From positions 1 to 17,901 of the forward strand of contig JADGRN010000008.1 in the NCBI GenBank assembly GCA_017880825.1: a DNA stretch of 17,901 nt, read 5' to 3'. The stretch is from Methylophilaceae bacterium (lineage in GTDB: Bacteria > Pseudomonadota > Gammaproteobacteria > Burkholderiales > Methylophilaceae). Below the pieces are notes generated by a model, which worked only from the letters and a program-made list of their open reading frames with translations, was not told the DNA's origin and did not search any database. The position numbers and the translations under genes were made by a program. Each line of letters begins with the position of its first letter. Position 1 is the first letter of the stretch. Below, in pieces: positions 13,106 through 17,901 of this stretch.

Positions 13106-14273
13106 GGCCGATTTTCTCCTTGCGATTGGAACCTGCCACCATTTTAATCTCAAATAAACGGCATTCCAGCGGCCCATTGAATAACGGTGTGCGCTTGCTT
13201 GGTGTCAAGCGCATCAGCTTGGGCAGGCGCATGTCGTTGCTGAGAAAGTACGTATTCCAGCCGGCAAACTTGCGCTTCAAAGCCTCCCCCATTTTGGGGT
13301 AGAGCGCTGCCAGTTCTTCATCTTCACCTATGCGTATGCCATAGGGCGGGTTGGCCACCAATACGCCCTCGCTGGCGGGTGGTACTGCGTCTGTGATATC
13401 GGTTTTAGCCAATTGCACGGCATCCAATAACCCGGCCTGCTGCAAGTTTTGCCTGGTCACACGCACCGCGCGCAAATCAGCATCGCTGCCGTAAATCTTC
13501 TGAAATTCTACCGGCTTCGCTCTATCCAGCGCCTTCTGACGAATTTTTTGCCAGGCTGCTGCATCAAAATTTTTCAGCTTCTCGAAACCAAAGCTACGTC
13601 CGCTGCCAGGTGCGATATCCAGCGCCATCATGGCGGCTTCCAGCAAGAATGTGCCACTGCCGCACATGGGATCCAGCAGCGGCACGCCGGGCTTCCAACC
13701 GGACAATTTCAGGATGCCCGCCGCCAGGTTTTCGCGTAGCGGTGCCTCCACACTGGCACGACGCAATCCGCGCTGAAACAATGCCGCGCCGGAGGTATCG
13801 AGAAATAGCTCGTAAATCCTATCCGTCAGATAGGCATGCACGCGCACGTCCGGTTCCTTGGTATCAATGTAAGGGCGGCTGCCGACTGCCACACGAAAGC
13901 GGTCGCACACCGCATCCTTGATCCGCAGAGTGACGAATTCCAGGCTTTTCAGTGGCGATTTTGAGGCCGTCACCTTGACCATGAAGTCGCGACCCACATC
14001 AAACCAGCTGTGCCAGGGCAGCGCATAGGCCGCCTTGTAGATATCCTCTTCGCTGGCGTAAGGACCTTTGCCTACACGCCATAAAATACGGGTCGCCATG
14101 CGGCTTTCCAGATTGGCGCGATAGCAAAGCGACAGATCACCGGCAAAGCCAACACCACCATCGGTCGGGTCAAGTGCCTGCGCGCCAAGCGCAATCAGCT
14201 CGTCCTTGAGCAGCGTCTCCAGCCCACGCGGGCAAGTGGCAAAAAATTGGTGTGCAGTATTTACGGTGCTCAT
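13098..14273 (-). CDS. rlmL: RlmL-type 23S rRNA guanine-N2 methyltransferase (THUMP domain)
   Basis: SAM-dependent methyltransferase that in E. coli RlmKL makes m2G2445 in 23S rRNA; here a 391-residue protein equal to the N-terminal half of that bifunctional enzyme. Seen: N-terminal ferredoxin-like and THUMP regions (about 1-155), the conserved RGLRRASVEAPLRENLAAGI linker, SAM motif I DPMCGSGTFLLEAAM (201-215) and the catalytic NPPYGIRIG (308-316). The RlmK half is absent, common in betaproteobacteria. Its start forms an ATGA overlap with the SpeE-like gene upstream and its stop overlaps the mazG-like start by 8 bp. Confidence 0.92.
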   Translation of the reverse strand: MSTVNTAHQFFATCPRGLETLLKDELIALGAQALDPTDGGVGFAGDLSLCYRANLESRMATRILWRVGKGPYASEEDIYKAAYALPWHSWFDVGRDFMVKVTASKSPLKSLEFVTLRIKDAVCDRFRVAVGSRPYIDTKEPDVRVHAYLTDRIYELFLDTSGAALFQRGLRRASVEAPLRENLAAGILKLSGWKPGVPLLDPMCGSGTFLLEAAMMALDIAPGSGRSFGFEKLKNFDAAAWQKIRQKALDRAKPVEFQKIYGSDADLRAVRVTRQNLQQAGLLDAVQLAKTDITDAVPPASEGVLVANPPYGIRIGEDEELAALYPKMGEALKRKFAGWNTYFLSNDMRLPKLMRLTPSKRTPLFNGPLECRLFEIKMVAGSNRKEKIGHE

Positions 14274-15088
14274 GATGCAATATCGCCTTCCAGCAGTAGT
14301 CTGTTATTGGTGCTGGCATTGTTGTCACGCAGCTTTTCCACAAATTGCAGAAACTCGATTTTATAATTGGATTCAAGTGCTTTTGCACGTTCGCGCAGTG
14401 TCGTCCAGCGTAAATCAGCCGGAACCCGGCGGAAGCCAAGGACGACGATATTGCCCGGCCGTCCGGTGGGCAGCATCAACACACGCTGGTTAAAACTGTT
14501 TTCGATGCGTTGCAAATACACATCAAAGTTTTTGTCGCTGCCCCAAAGGTTAATTACCAGCATGCCGTCACTGCTCAGTGCAGCGGCGCAGCTGTCAAAA
14601 AACTCCTGGGTGCACATATCCGCCGGGATGCCATTGCTGTCAAAGGCATCAATCATCAGCACTTGCGACGAGTTTGGATTTTCACCCAGATACGATACGC
14701 CATCGCCTTCGATGACCTGCAATCTTTCATCATCGTCCGGCACCTCAAAATGACTGCGGGCGATACGGATGATCCGCGGATTGATTTCCACCACTTTTAT
14801 CTGTATCCCAGGCAAGTGCTGATGGATATATTTAGGCACAGAACCGCCGCCCAGGCCAATCGCAAGTACATTCTTCACCTGCGATGAAAACAGCAGGAAT
14901 GCCATCATGCCGCGGGTATAAGCCAGCTCCAGTGCGTAAGGCGCCGACAAGCGCATCGAGCTCTGGATGGTGTCTGTCCCCAGATGCAGCGAGCGCACAC
15001 CATCGGATTCGCTTACATCCACACTGGAGTCGTTAGCGAAGCTGCGGTGTATGCCGCGCGCAAATGTACGAGAGCCTAAACGAAACAT
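14270..15088 (-). CDS. Spermidine synthase-like (SpeE family) protein
   Basis: Rossmann-fold aminopropyltransferase-like protein, 272 residues, cytoplasmic. Seen: VRSLHLGTDTIQSSM (31-45), the nucleotide-binding GLGGGSVPK (78-86), VVEINP with Glu101, GDG (128-130) and DAFDSNGIP (147-155). In true polyamine aminopropyltransferases the last motif carries the catalytic Asp and is usually followed by a proline; here DAFDSN differs, so polyamine synthesis is not certain and a divergent methyltransferase-like role is possible. It starts one base after the RNase II stop codon and overlaps rlmL by 4 bp, so it belongs to a four-gene operon. Confidence 0.82.
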   Translation of the reverse strand: MFRLGSRTFARGIHRSFANDSSVDVSESDGVRSLHLGTDTIQSSMRLSAPYALELAYTRGMMAFLLFSSQVKNVLAIGLGGGSVPKYIHQHLPGIQIKVVEINPRIIRIARSHFEVPDDDERLQVIEGDGVSYLGENPNSSQVLMIDAFDSNGIPADMCTQEFFDSCAAALSSDGMLVINLWGSDKNFDVYLQRIENSFNQRVLMLPTGRPGNIVVLGFRRVPADLRWTTLRERAKALESNYKIEFLQFVEKLRDNNASTNNRLLLEGDIAS

Positions 15089-15089
15089 A

Positions 15090-17000
15090 CTACGCTGCCG
15101 CTCCTACTTCTTCTGGTCCTATTGCTTCTGAAATTTGTGTTATAGATGTTGCTGCTTTTGTCACCTTAACTTCAGCGACCTTAAAGCGTGTATCCAGCTC
15201 CAGCAGCAGAAGGTCGATGCGCTTGATTTCCAGTTGCACGTGAGTACCGGAGGCCAGTTCCGGCAGGCTGTGTACCTTGGTGATAAAGGGCATGTCATCC
15301 AGCCGTACCAGATTCTCCCGCCACACCGTGGCACTAACTTGCTCTACACCCTCCTGAATCAGGTATTGCAGGCACCAGTAACGTTCCATGCGATTCTGGA
15401 ATTCATTGTAGGCGTTGTAGGCAAGATCAAAATCACGCATCGCGGTGGTCAGCGCTTCGCTGTTTTTGGGGTATGCCGGTTCTGTATTTCGTACCACTGA
15501 CAATATCTGGCGCTGGTTGATCAGGTCCACAGCGCGCCTTAAAGGCGAGGTAGTCCATGTGTATTGTGCCACGCCTAGGCCCTGGTGCGGCTCGGCCTTG
15601 ACTGTCATATAAACCTTGCCGCCGTTCTGCGCGCGGTAGATGCCGGGAACATCTTGCTTGGCCAGCATCGCACCCCACTGGCTATTGGCTTCTATCATCA
15701 GTTCCGCCACCAGCTTGTCCATCGGCGAGCCGCGATGGCGACTGACAATGCGCACTCGGCCATTTTCTACATAAAAGTTGTAGTCGAGCTGAGGCGGTTT
15801 ATTCGGGTCGAATTTGCCACGCGCTTTTTCCAGTGATTCCGCCAGCTTATGTAACAGTGAGAGGCGTTCCCAGTATGGGTGGCCGCTATCGGCTTGCAGC
15901 GTATTTTCATTGAAATACGGCTCCAGTAAATCATGGCGCAGATTATCGGCAATCTTCACCATCTCGACCTTGCTTTGACGGTTGATTATGGTCAGGTCGG
16001 GAGCGACGTCCAGATACATGGAAAGCGCGGGTCTCACTTGCCCCTCGGTCAAACTGAAAGGGGTAATGGCTTCTTCCGGCAGCATGGTGATCTTGTTGCC
16101 GGGCATGTAAACCGTGGAAAGGCGCTGCATGGCGATGGAATCCAGCACCGATCCGATCATAATCCCCAGAGCCGGTGCCGCGATATGGATGCCCACCCGC
16201 GTATTACCATCGGGCAGCGTCTGCACCGAGAAAGCATCGTCAATCTCGGTCGTGGTGCTGTCATCGATGCTGAAGGCTTCAACTTCAGCGAGCGGCAGAT
16301 TATCCGGCAGGCTGACTGATTCATGCGCCGGGAAATCCACCCCTTTGGGGAAGTACTCACGCAAAAAGGCGCCGAAGTGATAATCCTGCGCCGAGGGTAT
16401 GGCTCCGCAAGCCTCTAGCAGCTTGATCTGGCTGCTGTTGAATTCGGTTGCCGCCTGATCCAGCGCCTTCCATTCCGGCGTATTTTTGTCCGGCTCGTAG
16501 AACAGCATATCCAGCTTATTGCCAAACTCCGTTGGCAACTGATGCGCCTTCAATTGCTCGACATAAGCGGCAATTTTCTCCGCCTGCAGGCGCTTCTTTT
16601 CCTGCGCGGCAAGTGCGGACTTCAGATTTTCTTCCGGCGCCGCCTTGTAGCGCCCCTTGCCTTTGCGGTAGAAATACATCGGCGCGCTATGCAGACGTAT
16701 TGCCACCGCGGCAGCTTCAAGCGCGTTCGGCGCATGGCCGTAATAGTCTTTTGCCAATTCCTCAAAACTGAATTCCGGCTCAGCACTGCATTCCCACAAG
16801 AATGTTGTGTCCAGCGTTTCAGCTTCGGCTGTGGCAGACTCCATGAAGCCTGCAAGCTGGCTTTCAAAACGCAACAGCACATGCGCGGTCTTGATTTTGG
16901 AGCGTTTGCCACCAAGGGCTTCAATTTGCAGTGAACCTGGATTTTCTGACATCACCGAGGCCGCTTTGAAATTGCTGTCTTCTTCGTAAAATACGTTCAT
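15090..17000 (-). CDS. RNase II/RNB-family exoribonuclease
   Basis: Processive 3'-5' exoribonuclease of the RNB family, 636 residues, cytoplasmic. Seen: divergent N-terminal RNA-binding region (1-230) with a Lys-rich helix near 125-150, the RNB metal site SIDDSTTTEIDDAFS with Asp246, Glu252, Asp254 and Asp255, and YTWTTSPLRRAVDLINQRQI late in the domain, which carries the catalytic Arg region. Glu252 replaces one of the four Asp of E. coli RNase II, a change also seen in related RNB proteins, so activity is expected. A short divergent S1-like tail follows. It is the first gene of the minus-strand operon; its ATG at 17000 has a weak ribosome binding site. Confidence 0.92.
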   Translation of the reverse strand: MNVFYEEDSNFKAASVMSENPGSLQIEALGGKRSKIKTAHVLLRFESQLAGFMESATAEAETLDTTFLWECSAEPEFSFEELAKDYYGHAPNALEAAAVAIRLHSAPMYFYRKGKGRYKAAPEENLKSALAAQEKKRLQAEKIAAYVEQLKAHQLPTEFGNKLDMLFYEPDKNTPEWKALDQAATEFNSSQIKLLEACGAIPSAQDYHFGAFLREYFPKGVDFPAHESVSLPDNLPLAEVEAFSIDDSTTTEIDDAFSVQTLPDGNTRVGIHIAAPALGIMIGSVLDSIAMQRLSTVYMPGNKITMLPEEAITPFSLTEGQVRPALSMYLDVAPDLTIINRQSKVEMVKIADNLRHDLLEPYFNENTLQADSGHPYWERLSLLHKLAESLEKARGKFDPNKPPQLDYNFYVENGRVRIVSRHRGSPMDKLVAELMIEANSQWGAMLAKQDVPGIYRAQNGGKVYMTVKAEPHQGLGVAQYTWTTSPLRRAVDLINQRQILSVVRNTEPAYPKNSEALTTAMRDFDLAYNAYNEFQNRMERYWCLQYLIQEGVEQVSATVWRENLVRLDDMPFITKVHSLPELASGTHVQLEIKRIDLLLLELDTRFKVAEVKVTKAATSITQISEAIGPEEVGAAA

Positions 17001-17081
17001 GCTGCGCTTATAAAACTAAGTAGCACGTATTTTACCTCGTATTGTGCAAACGGCTTTCATGGATTTAGGCCAGTCGTTAAG

Positions 17082-17335
17082 ATGCCGTTTAGTTTTCCTG
17101 GCGAGTCATGGATAGAAGAATCCCCGCAACGCTTGAAAGGCATTATCCATGCCGAGGATCAGCCTGCCCCGCTGGCTATACACGCGGTGCATAGCACGCT
17201 TTACCCGCCCAAACTACTCAAAGGTGGGATGAGGATGAGCCGAGCACGCGGGTTGTGCTGATTGGCAAGGGGCTGGTGAACCCAAGATACGCAATTCGCT
17301 ATTGCAGATCTGAGTTAGGCATATGCCTATACTAG
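17082..17335 (+). pseudogene. 3' remnant of a CobW/YjiA-type GTPase gene
   Basis: This stretch carries no intact gene but reads as the C-terminal domain of a COG0523 (CobW/YjiA, metal-chaperone GTPase) protein in two frames. Seen: frame one from 17082 gives ESPQRLKGIIHAEDQ and AIHAVHSTLYPPKLLKG; the frame then shifts by one base near 17223-17228 and continues as WDEDEPSTRVVLIGKGL, matching the family pattern RLKG...GVQ...W..E.PxSxxVFIG. The GTPase domain, with its P-loop and CXCC motif, is absent. The remnant ends at a TAG (17333-17335) that overlaps the pagP stop. Family assignment is from pattern memory. Confidence 0.6.
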
Positions 17336-17892
17336 AAGCCAAACCTCGACCAGAAGAACAATATATTGCCATTGCCGCTTGTCCCCGGAACAAAGGTAGT
17401 ATTGACCGCCGCTTTGCCATAGTTGACTGATGCTATCGGCAAAATACCCGGTATCGGGGTGTAATGGCCGAAATCAGAGCGCGCTGTCAGAAATGCGGTA
17501 TAACCCAACCCCGTATGAAATCCCTGCCGCTCGCCCCATATCCATTGATGGCCATAACCCACTATGTGTTCCGGCTTATTGTGTGAATCCAGGAACGACA
17601 TGGCGTAGAGTCCATCCCAGTTTCCATCCTCATCATAGCGACTACGCCCGTAGCCCAAACCCCAGCTGTCTTCATGAAAAGAGTCGATCTTTTCATCGCT
17701 ATAAGCCGAGCGCAGATGATAGGTATGCAGCGGAAGATAGAGATCGTTGTTGCCCTCTCTCCACGTTTCGGTCACGCGCTTGCAGGCACGATCAAGCAGC
17801 GAAGTTGTTTCATCGCATATAGCATGCGCAGGACTTGCGGCCGAAAATAGCAACGCTGCAGATATCAAACTAGCGTATTTACGAGTCATCAT
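17332..17892 (-). CDS. pagP: Lipid A palmitoyltransferase PagP
   Basis: Outer-membrane beta-barrel enzyme that moves a palmitate from phospholipid to lipid A, altering membrane barrier properties. 186 residues, the normal precursor length. Seen: signal peptide with basic start, hydrophobic core and cleavage after SPAHA (about residue 24); then LYLPLHTYHLRSAY with His59, GNWDGLYAMSFLDSHNKPE with Asp102-Ser103 (the His, Asp, Ser triad positions of E. coli PagP), GLGYTAFLTAR, PIPGILPIASVNYG, and the terminal aromatic WSRFGF expected for barrel insertion. Two adjacent ATGs (17892 and 17889) are possible starts; GAGA lies just upstream. Its promoter is outside the window. Confidence 0.94.
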   Translation of the reverse strand: MMTRKYASLISAALLFSAASPAHAICDETTSLLDRACKRVTETWREGNNDLYLPLHTYHLRSAYSDEKIDSFHEDSWGLGYGRSRYDEDGNWDGLYAMSFLDSHNKPEHIVGYGHQWIWGERQGFHTGLGYTAFLTARSDFGHYTPIPGILPIASVNYGKAAVNTTFVPGTSGNGNILFFWSRFGF

Positions 17893-17901
17893 GAAGATCT
17901 C

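Noticed and set aside
13098..14273. RlmL lacking the RlmK half as a truncation
   Set aside because: Stand-alone RlmL-length proteins are normal outside enterics; the protein has a complete THUMP and methyltransferase domain.
15090..17000. Asp-to-Glu change in the RNase II metal site (Glu252)
   Set aside because: The EIDDA version occurs in other RNB-family enzymes and keeps the acidic side chain, so it is not evidence of inactivation.
1..17901. CRISPR array, tRNA or transposase
   Set aside because: No regularly spaced direct repeats, no cloverleaf-type tRNA sequence and no transposase-like protein were found in reading either strand by eye.

Overview
The window looks like the chromosome of a betaproteobacterium, most likely of the Nitrosomonadales/Methylophilaceae/Gallionellaceae type. 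This placement is an inference from the gene set (CysB-controlled APS-type sulfate assimilation with a DUF934 gene, FdxA, stand-alone RlmL, SpeE-like and RNase II genes in one operon, PagP); no marker gene settles it. No tRNA, rRNA, CRISPR or IS element was seen.

Region 1 (1-7407) is a sulfate assimilation locus. A partial cysB regulator gene on the minus strand diverges from a plus-strand run: TSUP-family membrane transporter, cysI (siroheme sulfite reductase), DUF934 gene, cysH (APS reductase type with four cluster cysteines), cysD and cysN (ATP sulfurylase), then fdxA (7Fe ferredoxin) ending at a strong hairpin terminator. CysDN activate sulfate to APS, CysH reduces APS to sulfite and CysI reduces sulfite to sulfide. 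No cysC or cysJ is present, which fits an APS route and a possible ferredoxin electron donor.

Region 2 (about 7500-12666) is the most interesting part: an array of integron gene cassettes with no integrase in the window (a CALIN-type array). Every gene lies on the minus strand. The gene groups are separated by attC-like sites that share an AACGT core junction and foldable arms; two sites are degenerate. In cassette order (right to left) the cargo is: cytochrome b561-like protein; a frameshifted gene of unknown function; an isoprenylcysteine methyltransferase-family protein; DUF2784 plus DgkA; DUF302; PAP2 phosphatase plus alpha/beta hydrolase. Much of the cargo is inner-membrane or lipid related.

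Region 3 (12708-17000) is a compact minus-strand operon: RNase II-family exoribonuclease, SpeE-like protein, RlmL-type rRNA methyltransferase and a MazG-like pyrophosphohydrolase, joined by overlaps of 8 bp or less or by a 1-bp gap, and ending at a weak A/T-rich terminator next to the array.

Region 4 (17001-17901) holds a decayed 3' remnant of a CobW/YjiA-type GTPase gene on the plus strand, meeting head-on a complete pagP (lipid A palmitoyltransferase) gene on the minus strand.
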